Positions 1-5,916 of a DNA stretch of 7,243 nucleotides are shown piece after piece; the stretch's first letter is position 1, and every line of letters starts with the position of its first letter. The stretch comes from CAYVIB01 sp964451365. Lineage in GTDB: Bacteria; Pseudomonadota; Gammaproteobacteria; Pseudomonadales; Cellvibrionaceae. Below the pieces are notes generated by a model, which did no database searches, had not been told where the DNA came from, and worked only from the letters and a program-made list of their open reading frames with translations. The stretch covers positions 1-7,243 of the forward strand of contig CAYVIB010000070.1 of NCBI GenBank assembly GCA_964451365.1. The letters run 5' to 3'. A program made the translations under genes and the position numbers.

Positions 1-81
1 TGTCGCTGAATTGCGAGAACGCGACTTTAAGTGCGGATTGAAGGTGTTCCAATAAGAATCGCCACGATATTAATTAATTGT

Positions 82-270
82 CGTAGGGGCGGACCCGTGT
101 GTCCGCCCTGGTGTTGCGATGGGCAGACACGTTGATCTGCCCCTACGGAAAAAACGGCGGGTGGCGCTTTGTTTACCCGCCCTAGGGATCTGCTGTGTCA
201 TTTATCCCGTCCGTGCCTGTAGGGGTAACCCTTGTGGTTACCCGGGCAGCCGCAAGGGCTGCCCTTACGA
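82..270. repeat. Cluster of GTAGGGG-type hairpin repeats
   Basis: Five short GC-rich stem-loops in under 200 bp. Stems: 87-94 with 101-108, 121-127 with 136-142, 156-162 with 175-181, 223-230 with 236-243, and 244-251 with 257-264. The first two are enclosed by a perfect 9-bp inverted repeat, CGTAGGGGC (82-90) and GCCCCTACG (139-147). The last two are bracketed by GTAGGGG (219-225) and CCCTTAC (262-268). This looks like a non-coding REP/MITE-type family, with units ending in GTAGGG/CCCTAC. It fills the 287-bp stretch behind narK copy 1 and could also stop or stabilise transcripts. No run of T follows the stems, so a classical terminator is not supported. Confidence 0.7.
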
Positions 271-287
271 AACAGGCCGGGCGTCGG

Positions 288-1757
288 TTATGTTAGTTCA
301 ATACGCAGCACTGTACCATCCGGCAACACTTCGGTCATGTGCCCGGCCGGTTCTTCCAAAAACCGGATGATGACAAACAACACAACGGCACTCGCGCCTA
401 TGATCATAAAAAAGGTACTGGCATCGACAAAGCTGTAGATGGTGAGATAGGTCACCCCGCCCACGTTACCGTAGGCGCCCGCCATGCCGGCAATCTGCCC
501 GGTCATGCGACGCTTGACGAGCGGCACCATCGCAAATATCGCGCCTGCACCGGCTTGCACGAAGAAGGAGCAAAACATTACCGCAAGCACGGCCAAGGCC
601 ACCGGCCAACCGGCATTGATTTGCGATAGAAAGAAATAACCCACCGCCAATGCGACAACAAAAATGGAAAGGGATCTGCGCCGACCAAACTTGTCGCTGA
701 TATAGCCTCCGCCCGGGCGCGCCGCCAGGTTCGTGAACGCAAAAGCGGAGCCGAGCATTCCCGCCTGTGCCAGGTTTAGACTGGTAAAGGTTTCCAGGAA
801 AAAAGCGGGCAACATGGAGATCACCGCCAACTCGGAACCGAAGGTGACAAAGTACGCGCAGTTTAAAACCGCAACCTGTTTAAAGCTGTACTTCTCATGT
901 GTTTGCACGCCGTTTTCCAGCATGTCCCTGTTGACCTTGTAGATTTGGCTGAACTGAAACGCGAATAAAACCAGCAGGACAACATATAAAATATTGGTGG
1001 TCATTTCGGATAGCAACCCGACGCCGGCGGGCGAAAGTTTCCAGGCCAGCACCGCGAGAATAACGTACATGGGAATATTCATGGCGATATAAAACCAGAA
1101 ATCGCGTTTACCGGTGACTTCGAGTCCGCCGGATTTTTTCGGTTTAAAATAAGTTGAACCTTTCGGCGTGTTGCGGGCTTTGATGTAAAAGAAAATGCCG
1201 TAACAAAACGCGAGAATGCCGGTGCAGCCAATCGCGTAACGCCAGCCGTCGTCGCCGCCGAACAGTAGCGCAATCGTTGGCAGGGTAAACGCCGCCGCGG
1301 CCGAACCAAAATTACCCCAACCGCCGTACACGCCTTCAGCCAAGCCCACTTGGCGGGCGGGAAACCATTCCCCCACCATGCGAATCCCGATAACAAAACC
1401 GGCGCCGACAAAACCAAGCGCAAAGCGCAACGCGGCGAGTTGTTCATAGGTTTGCGCGCAGGCAAATAACAGGCACAACAGACCGGAAAAAACCAGCAGC
1501 GAACTGTACACAATGCGCGGCCCGAACTTGTCCACCAGAATACCAATCACGATGCGAGCGGGAATGGTCAGCGCCACGTTTAATATCAGCAAAGCTTTCC
1601 ACTGGTCCTGCGTCATGTCGAAAGTCGCCATCATCAAAGGTTTTAACGGAGCGTATGCAAACCAGACAACGAAGCTGAGGAAAAAGGCAAACCAGGTGAT
1701 ATGCAGGGTACGAATATTCGTCTGGGAAAAGTCGAACAGGTTCAGTTTGGAATTCAT
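288..1757 (-). CDS. narK: NarK/NasA-family nitrate/nitrite transporter (MFS, NNP family), copy 1
   Basis: Inner-membrane major facilitator protein of 489 residues, expected to carry nitrate in and/or nitrite out. The family's nitrate-signature motifs are visible: GGWGNFGSAAAAF (about 145-157, TM5) and GAYGNVGGVTYL (about 427-438, TM11). The substrate-binding arginines of NarK have plausible equivalents at R68 (TIPARIVIG, TM2) and R347 (NLAARPGGG, TM8). About twelve hydrophobic segments fit the family. The open frame runs upstream to 1940, but I place the start at ATG 1757. It matches the start of the paralogue at 3948 (MNSKLNL versus MSSSKLNL), and the extra 61 codons would read through the sigma-54 promoter. 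The ribosome site is weak (AAAGAA). The protein is about 90% identical to the gene at 2476-3948, so the pair is a recent duplication, unlike the old NarK1/NarK2 split of denitrifiers. No nitrate or nitrite reductase gene is in view, so assimilatory or respiratory use is inferred only from the promoter. Confidence 0.94.
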   Translation of the reverse strand: MNSKLNLFDFSQTNIRTLHITWFAFFLSFVVWFAYAPLKPLMMATFDMTQDQWKALLILNVALTIPARIVIGILVDKFGPRIVYSSLLVFSGLLCLLFACAQTYEQLAALRFALGFVGAGFVIGIRMVGEWFPARQVGLAEGVYGGWGNFGSAAAAFTLPTIALLFGGDDGWRYAIGCTGILAFCYGIFFYIKARNTPKGSTYFKPKKSGGLEVTGKRDFWFYIAMNIPMYVILAVLAWKLSPAGVGLLSEMTTNILYVVLLVLFAFQFSQIYKVNRDMLENGVQTHEKYSFKQVAVLNCAYFVTFGSELAVISMLPAFFLETFTSLNLAQAGMLGSAFAFTNLAARPGGGYISDKFGRRRSLSIFVVALAVGYFFLSQINAGWPVALAVLAVMFCSFFVQAGAGAIFAMVPLVKRRMTGQIAGMAGAYGNVGGVTYLTIYSFVDASTFFMIIGASAVVLFVIIRFLEEPAGHMTEVLPDGTVLRIELT

Positions 1758-1817
1758 AAGATTCTTTGTGCAACAAAAGCGTGCATGGATGGTTAGTTGG
1801 TTACAATATCCGCGCTT

Positions 1818-1833
1818 AGCAACTAATATGCCA
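1818..1833 (-). promoter_or_regulatory. Sigma-54 (-24/-12) promoter of narK copy 1
   Basis: Minus strand reads TGGCATATTAGTTGCT. This fits every fixed position of the sigma-54 consensus TGGCAYR-N4-TTGCW and has the required ten bases between GG (-24) and GC (-12). The same 16 bases, inside a 20-base identical block, lie upstream of narK copy 2, while the surrounding DNA of the two copies has diverged. Transcription would start near 1807, leaving a leader of about 50 nt before ATG 1757. Confidence 0.75.
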
Positions 1834-1939
1834 GCACTACAATAATGCACAAAGACCCCGCTATTGCTGCATTTTGATATTGATTGAAGGAGTGGCGGCT
1901 CGAAAAAAAACCATTTCGTGGGCAATAGAAGTGCGGGCA

Positions 1940-1956
1940 CGATCCATTATGGTGCC
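1940..1956 (+). promoter_or_regulatory. Candidate NtrC-like upstream activator site, narK copy 1
   Basis: The segment around GATCCATTATGGTGCC agrees at 11 of 17 positions with the E. coli glnA NtrC site as I recall it (TGCACCAACATGGTGCT), with a perfect TGGTGC half. GGCAC (1936-1940) and GTGCC (1952-1956) also form an inverted repeat. Its centre is about 141 bp upstream of the predicted start, a normal enhancer distance. The counterpart at copy 2 lies the same distance from its promoter. The activator's identity is an inference. Confidence 0.4.
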
Positions 1957-2063
1957 AGAAGGTGGCGTGGTATCTAAACGGTATCGATATCGGACACTGT
2001 ACGCTCGCGGAATTCGCAGGAATTATTTTCCGGCACTCAAAAATGCTCCTGCCGTCACTCCGG

Positions 2064-2366
2064 CGAATCCTGATAATGGAAAAATCACTGATGTTTGTCC
2101 GGAAAGACCGGATAGGAAACCGCTAAGATGATTCACGTATCGAAGCAGCAGTATCGCCATCGTGGACAATCGGTAAGCTTATTTCCGCAAGCTGGCTTTT
2201 TTCCCGAGGGCAGGCCGGAAGAGTTGTTATATAAAACATAAGTCGGCAGTGGCCAGCCAATAAAAACGGCGATAACAATTATAAAGAGTTGGTTGAGCAG
2301 TCGTGTTCTGATTTTCGGGTTTGTCTTTCCTTGAGTGAAAATGAGACTTGAGCGAGGGTGCTCCAA
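2064..2366 (-). pseudogene. Relic of a DUF1461/Lit-like gene
   Basis: A broken copy of the gene intact at 4270-5034, seen as two blocks in one minus-strand frame. Block 1 (2208-2300) reads LLNQLFIIVIAVFIGWPL then PTYVLYNNSSGLP and matches 19 of 31 residues of the intact protein's 122-152 (AVFIGWPL and GLP are exact). Block 2 (2064-2108) reads VFPDKHQ-stop-FFHYQDS and matches residues 188-202, with W195 turned into TGA (2085-2087). The blocks are 33 codons apart, against 35 in the intact gene. Between them another in-frame TGA occurs and the H185 segment is not recognisable. The part corresponding to residues 1-110, with TM1, and everything after residue 202 are lost. The N-terminal limit near 2366 is approximate; the H115 motif can be guessed only after a frameshift. 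The relic points the same way as the two narK genes and opposite to the intact copy. A functional short protein is unlikely. Confidence 0.78.
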
Positions 2367-2420
2367 TAAAGGCCGTCGCTGTATTGAGTAAATTAAAAAT
2401 TTATTGTAATCCCCGCAAAG

Positions 2421-2453
2421 GCGAACGAACCCACATGTCCGCCCTTGGTGTTG
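2421..2453. repeat. Eroded unit of the GTAGGGG-type hairpin repeat
   Basis: GTCCGCCCTTGGTGTTG (2437-2453) matches GTCCGCCCTGGTGTTG at 101-116 except for one added T. The left stem arm has decayed (GCGAACGAAC), so only a poor hairpin remains. It lies at the equivalent position downstream of narK copy 2, which suggests that a hairpin unit was present before the duplication. Confidence 0.55.
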
Positions 2454-2475
2454 AAAAATCCAGCCCGAGTAGTCG

Positions 2476-3948
2476 TTATGTTAGTTCAATACGCTGCACT
2501 GTACCGTCCGGCAACACTTCGGTCATATGCCCGGCCGGTTCTTCCAAAAATTGGACGATGGCAAAAACAACTGCTGCGCTCGCGGCGATAATCATAAAAA
2601 AGGTGCTGGCATCGACAGAGCTGTAGATGGTGAGATAGGTCACCCCGCCCACGTTACCGTAGGCGCCCGCCATGCCGGCAATCTGCCCGGTCATGCGACG
2701 CTTGACCAGCGGCACCATGGCAAACACGGCGCCTTCGCCAGCCTGCACGAAGAAGGAGCAAAACATCACGGCCAATACGGCGAGTGCCACCGGCCAACCG
2801 GAACTGATTTGCGACAGGAAGAAGTAACCTGCCGCCAGTCCGGCGATAAAAATGGAAAGCGATCTACGTCGGCCGAATTTGTCGCTGATGTAACCGCCGC
2901 CGGGCCGCGCGATCAAATTCATAAACGCGAATGCGGCGCCCAGCATACCCGCCTGCGCCAGGCTCAGGCCGGTAAAGGTTTCAAGGAAAAACGCCGGCAA
3001 CATCGACACCACCGCCAGTTCGGAGCCGAAGGTGACAAAGTAGGCCCAGTCGAGAACGGCTACCTGTTTGAAACTGTATTTGTCATGTTCTTCCGCGCCG
3101 TTTTCCAACATGTCCCTGTTGACCTTGTAGATCTGGCTGAACTGAAACGCGAATAAAACCAGCAGGACAACATATAAAATATTGGTGGTCATTTCGGATA
3201 GCAACCCGACACCGGCGGGAGAAAGTTTCCAGGCCAGTACCGCGAGAATAATGTACATGGGAGCATTCATAGCGATGTAAAACCAGAAATCACGTTTACT
3301 GGTGACTTCGAGTCCGCCGGATTTTTTGGGTTTGAAATAGGTGGAACCTTTCGGCGTGTTGCGGGCCTTGATATAAAAGAAAATGCCGTAGAAGAAGGCA
3401 ATAACACCGGTGCAGCCAATCGCATAACGCCAGCCATCATCGCCACCAAACATCAGGGCGACCGTGGGCAGGGTAAATGCCGCCGCGGCTGATCCAAAAT
3501 TACCCCAGCCGCCGTACACGCCTTCAGCCAGGCCCACTTGGCGGGCGGGAAACCATTCCCCCACCAGGCGGATACCGATAACAAAACCGGCGCCGACAAA
3601 ACCGAGTGCAAAGCGCAGTATTGCCAATTGCTCGTAGGTTTGCGCCGAAGCAAATAACAGGCACAGCAAGCCGGAAAAAATGAGCAGTGAGCTGTAAACA
3701 ATGCGCGGTCCGAACTTGTCCACCAGAATACCGATAACGATCCGGGCGGGAATGGTCAGTGCGACGTTTAATATCAGCAAAGCTTTCCATTGGTCCAGCG
3801 TCATATTGAAAGCCGCCATCATTAATGGCTTTAACGGGGCGTGGGCGAACCAGACTACGAAGGTAAGAAAAAAGGCAAACCAGGTAATGTGCAGGGTACG
3901 AATATTTGCCTGGGAAAAATTCAGCAAATTTAATTTGGAAGAACTCAT
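2476..3948 (-). CDS. narK: NarK/NasA-family nitrate/nitrite transporter (MFS, NNP family), copy 2
   Basis: Inner-membrane nitrate/nitrite MFS transporter of 490 residues, a paralogue of the gene at 288-1757 and collinear with it apart from one extra codon at the N terminus. It keeps the same signatures: GGWGNFGSAAAAF in TM5, GAYGNVGGVTYL in TM11, TIPARIVIG in TM2 and IARPGGG in TM8. The long loop between the two six-helix halves (KARNTPKGSTYFKPKKSGG) is the same in both copies. ATG 3948 has a good Shine-Dalgarno sequence (AAAGGTAG, 3952-3959), five bases before the start, whereas copy 1 has AAAGAA there. The gene is divergent from the operon starting at 4270, with 321 bp between the starts, and has its own sigma-54 type promoter at 4052-4067. 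The differences from copy 1 are mostly conservative. The larger ones lie near the N terminus, in the loop around 284-290 and in the last helix. Nitrate as substrate is a family-level inference. Confidence 0.95.
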   Translation of the reverse strand: MSSSKLNLLNFSQANIRTLHITWFAFFLTFVVWFAHAPLKPLMMAAFNMTLDQWKALLILNVALTIPARIVIGILVDKFGPRIVYSSLLIFSGLLCLLFASAQTYEQLAILRFALGFVGAGFVIGIRLVGEWFPARQVGLAEGVYGGWGNFGSAAAAFTLPTVALMFGGDDGWRYAIGCTGVIAFFYGIFFYIKARNTPKGSTYFKPKKSGGLEVTSKRDFWFYIAMNAPMYIILAVLAWKLSPAGVGLLSEMTTNILYVVLLVLFAFQFSQIYKVNRDMLENGAEEHDKYSFKQVAVLDWAYFVTFGSELAVVSMLPAFFLETFTGLSLAQAGMLGAAFAFMNLIARPGGGYISDKFGRRRSLSIFIAGLAAGYFFLSQISSGWPVALAVLAVMFCSFFVQAGEGAVFAMVPLVKRRMTGQIAGMAGAYGNVGGVTYLTIYSSVDASTFFMIIAASAAVVFAIVQFLEEPAGHMTEVLPDGTVQRIELT

Positions 3949-3951
3949 AAG

Positions 3952-3959
3952 CTACCTTT
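3952..3959 (-). promoter_or_regulatory. Ribosome binding site of narK copy 2
   Basis: Minus strand AAAGGTAG, five or so bases before ATG 3948, fixes the start. The aligned bases in copy 1 (about 1762-1767) read AAAGAA, so the strong site exists in only one copy. Confidence 0.7.
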
Positions 3960-4051
3960 GGTTTTCTTTTATACGGCAGGGGTTGACGCGGTTTGATGTG
4001 GGTGCGACAAAGCTGTGCACGGCTGACCATTCGTTGTGATATACCCGCAAG

Positions 4052-4067
4052 AGCAACTAATATGCCA
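4052..4067 (-). promoter_or_regulatory. Sigma-54 (-24/-12) promoter of narK copy 2
   Basis: Identical to the element at 1818-1833, with GG and GC ten bases apart. The predicted start is near 4041, giving a leader of about 93 nt, some 43 nt longer than in copy 1 because of extra sequence just upstream of the start codon. Sigma-54 promoters need an ATP-driven enhancer-binding protein; see the candidate site at 4175-4191. Confidence 0.75.
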
Positions 4068-4174
4068 GCACCAGGTAAACGCACCAACCCTTTTATTTTG
4101 CGGCGTTTTCGAGCGTAATCGCCGTATCGCAAGTCGAAAAGCCAACCCTGAAGTGGGCGATAGGGGGGCGGCTG

Positions 4175-4191
4175 AGATCCAATATGGTGCT
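4175..4191 (+). promoter_or_regulatory. Candidate NtrC-like upstream activator site, narK copy 2
   Basis: AGATCCAATATGGTGCT agrees at 13 of 17 positions with the E. coli glnA NtrC site as recalled; the right half is exact and the left half weaker. It lies about 142 bp upstream of the predicted sigma-54 start at 4041, matching copy 1. A GCACCAA half-site at 4081-4087 might be a second contact. It also lies about 80 bp before the divergent operon and might affect that too. Confidence 0.42.
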
Positions 4192-4269
4192 AAAAGAGGT
4201 GGTGGAAGTAGGAAAAAGAGGTTGATATCGGGCACAATAGGCGTTCACCGTGGGACAAGCAAAGAATCA

Positions 4270-5034
4270 ATGATTAAAACAGCCAACCTGAAAAAAATCG
4301 CCATCGCCGCCGGCTATGGTCTGTTGACATACATACTTGTGTTGAGTGTGGCGTGGTTTGGTCTCGCGCAGGTGGATTTCCTCTATGGCTTTTGGCATGA
4401 CAATGTCGGAATAAAAGAAGGCATCGAACAATACGGCCCCCAGAACCGGTATCGCCCCGGTTTTGCCGAAACGACGCGCGAGCAACGCGTTGAATTGTTC
4501 GCGGCAATTAATGATGCCGTGCATAGCCAGGGCAGGGGACTGGAACAAATCACGTATCAAACTCCCACCAGTGGGGGTGAGCAAACCCTGCTGCGTACAC
4601 CGGAAATTGTTCATTTAAAAGATGTTGCCGTGCTGCTGGACAAACTTTTTTTCCTGGTGGTGGCGGTTTTTATCGGTTGGCCGCTGGCAACCTTTTTTTT
4701 GTATAAACACCCGGCGGGCCTGCCGACCATGAAAAATCAGTTACTGGGGATTGTGATATTCATTGCCCTGGTGTTGGTGACGTTATTCATATTCGGTGCC
4801 GAGAATGTTTTTAACCAGTTGCACATCTGGATTTTTCCAGGTGAGCACCAGTGGTTTTTTTATTATCAGGATTCACTTATGTCCACGATGATGCTGGCAC
4901 CGCGACTGTTCGGTTGGATTGCGGTGGTACTGGCGGCGTTGAGTCTTCTCTTATTTATAGTAGTACAATTTTTACTGGCAAAAATAAGCCGGCATGAGCA
5001 TAAACCTGCACCCGGGGCGTACCAAAAGTCGTAA
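4270..5034 (+). CDS. DUF1461 / Lit-like four-helix integral membrane protein
   Basis: Membrane protein of 254 residues. Predicted layout: TM1 about 8-32, an extracytoplasmic domain about 33-121, TM2 about 125-146, TM3 about 157-177, TM4 about 213-237, then a short basic tail. The topology and two motifs match the DUF1461 (Pfam 'Lit') family: IVHLKDV (H115, D118) before TM2, and LHIWIFPGEHQWFF (H185, F189, W195) between TM3 and TM4. In Firmicutes, Lit moves an acyl chain within lipoproteins to make the lyso form, and two conserved histidines are needed; H115 and H185 sit where those should be. Whether this proteobacterial homologue does the same is unknown. The frame is open from 4036, but I chose ATG 4270 because the first helix follows directly and the upstream part overlaps the narK control region. 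A weak AAAGAA lies before it. It is the first gene of a plus-strand run, 20 bp before the next start. A broken copy lies at about 2064-2366. Confidence 0.8.
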   Translation: MIKTANLKKIAIAAGYGLLTYILVLSVAWFGLAQVDFLYGFWHDNVGIKEGIEQYGPQNRYRPGFAETTREQRVELFAAINDAVHSQGRGLEQITYQTPTSGGEQTLLRTPEIVHLKDVAVLLDKLFFLVVAVFIGWPLATFFLYKHPAGLPTMKNQLLGIVIFIALVLVTLFIFGAENVFNQLHIWIFPGEHQWFFYYQDSLMSTMMLAPRLFGWIAVVLAALSLLLFIVVQFLLAKISRHEHKPAPGAYQKS

Positions 5035-5054
5035 AACGATAACCGGTGAGGTTG

Positions 5055-5894
5055 ATGTTGAAAAAGAGAATATTGAACAGGTTTTGGTTTTTATTTGGTC
5101 TGATTTATTTTGCAAGTGCAAACGCCTCTGAACCCGGGATAACTGTGGTGGAAGTTCCCACGCTGCCGAACGAGCGGGAGGTATTGTCCTCGATTGGGTC
5201 GATCAACCCCGACCTTGTGGAGGCGGCATTTGCCTTCCCCGGGAATTTTGACCCGGACAAACAGTACCCCATTCTGATCACCCAGGTCACTGTTGACCGC
5301 TATCGTCCCAATATCGACGACATGGAAGCCTACCGCGAAACAGCGTTAAAAAACGGTTATGTGGTAATGACCGCCCAGAGCAAACCCTGGCCGGCTACAT
5401 CCGACGACGACACCCGGCAACACCGTTACATCGCCCTGCGGGCGGGGCTGCGGTGGCTGGCCCGGCGGTATCCCGCAAGCCGGCACTGGCCGCTGGCGTT
5501 TGCCGGTTTTTCCGGCGGCGCAAAGATGATTCAGCCGCTGGCGGGCGTGATGCTGATGGAGCAGCGCCGGGTAATTGGCCTTTTTATGGGCGGGTGTAAT
5601 GACGACAGCACCAAACAGATTCTGAAAATCTACCCGCGGGTGGCGGATGCCTATCTGGATATCGCTTTTTTCCTCAGTTCGGGCAGTTACGACAAGGTAG
5701 CCACGCCACGGCACATGCGGCGAGTGGCGAAACGCATGGAAAGGGCGGGGGCAAAGAAGGTACACTTGTCGCGCTACGGTGGCGACCACGAGTTGGACAC
5801 CGATCAACTGGACAAGGCGCTTAAATGGTTTCTCGAACAGGAAGCCAACCGCCGTCAGTTCGAGGCAAAAAGCCTTCAATCGACATCCGAATAA
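5055..5894 (+). CDS. Exported alpha/beta-hydrolase-like protein (putative esterase)
   Basis: Protein of 279 residues when begun at ATG 5055, which has GGTGAG just upstream. A GTG at 5046 in the same frame would add three residues but lacks a ribosome site. The N terminus is a Sec signal peptide: basic MLKKR, a hydrophobic stretch to about residue 20, and cleavage likely after SANA (24). The mature part looks like an alpha/beta hydrolase. The nucleophile elbow is AFAGFSGGAK (Ser about 153), a possible acid is the Asp in SGSYDK (about 213), and the likely catalytic His is in GGDHEL (about 245), in the expected order. An FDPDKQYPILI segment near 65-75 resembles the first core strand of exported esterases of the feruloyl-esterase/PHB-depolymerase type. 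Substrate unknown. It should act in the periplasm. It lies 20 bp after the Lit-like gene and 22 bp before marC-like, so it is probably cotranscribed with both. Confidence 0.8.
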   Translation: MLKKRILNRFWFLFGLIYFASANASEPGITVVEVPTLPNEREVLSSIGSINPDLVEAAFAFPGNFDPDKQYPILITQVTVDRYRPNIDDMEAYRETALKNGYVVMTAQSKPWPATSDDDTRQHRYIALRAGLRWLARRYPASRHWPLAFAGFSGGAKMIQPLAGVMLMEQRRVIGLFMGGCNDDSTKQILKIYPRVADAYLDIAFFLSSGSYDKVATPRHMRRVAKRMERAGAKKVHLSRYGGDHELDTDQLDKALKWFLEQEANRRQFEAKSLQSTSE

Positions 5895-5916
5895 CTTTTG
5901 TTTAACTGGATTCTCC

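Larger units (their letters stand above)
42..2015. repeat. Tandem duplication unit A (narK copy 1 with flanks)
   Basis: Direct repeat of unit B. Beyond the coding region, the 3' flank (42-116 and 270-287) and 5' flank (1758-2015) can be aligned with those of copy 2. Landmarks: GGTGTTCCAATAA at 43-55, GTCCGCCCTGGTGTTG at 101-116, the sigma-54 block at 1818-1837, and GATATCGG at 1986-1993. The left edge is uncertain because weak similarity seems to continue to base 1. The 5' flank holds no gene. Bases 2016-2063, between this unit and the lit relic, show nothing I recognise. Confidence 0.75.
2356..4257. repeat. Tandem duplication unit B (narK copy 2 with flanks)
   Basis: Partner of unit A. Landmarks: GGTGCTCCAATAA at 2357-2369, GTCCGCCCTTGGTGTTG at 2437-2453, the 20-base sigma-54 block at 4052-4071, and GATATCGG at 4224-4231. 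The homology ends just before the start of the Lit-like gene at 4270. The intergenic stretch 3949-4269 contains only control sequence: the leader, sigma-54 promoter, candidate activator site and, presumably, an unrecognised promoter for the plus-strand operon. Confidence 0.75.

Noticed and set aside
82..270. CRISPR array
   Set aside because: The units are hairpins of varying stem sequence without a constant repeat or regular spacers, and no cas gene is near.
1874..1887. FNR/Anr box (TTGAT-N4-ATTGA) upstream of narK copy 1
   Set aside because: Only 8 of 10 key bases match TTGAT-N4-ATCAA, and the aligned bases upstream of copy 2 do not keep it.
1758..1940. N-terminal extension of narK copy 1 by 61 codons to an upstream start
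   Set aside because: It is absent from the paralogue, has no membrane or family similarity, and covers the sigma-54 promoter element.
2133..2366. A real small membrane protein of about 77 codons
   Set aside because: It is one fragment of a Lit-like relic: similarity continues past its stop codon to 2064, and both ends of the domain are missing.
2527..3156. Plus-strand open frame of 209 codons opposite narK copy 2
   Set aside because: Polar, His/Gly/Arg-rich translation typical of the antisense of a membrane-protein gene; no domain.
288..3948. Classical NarK1/NarK2 pair of denitrifiers
   Set aside because: Those two types are old and strongly diverged; these copies are about 90% identical and share flanks, so this is a recent duplication.
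4036..4269. N-terminal extension of the Lit-like gene by 78 codons
   Set aside because: The translation is basic and low in family likeness, overlaps the narK promoter and activator sites, and the natural N terminus with TM1 starts at 4270.
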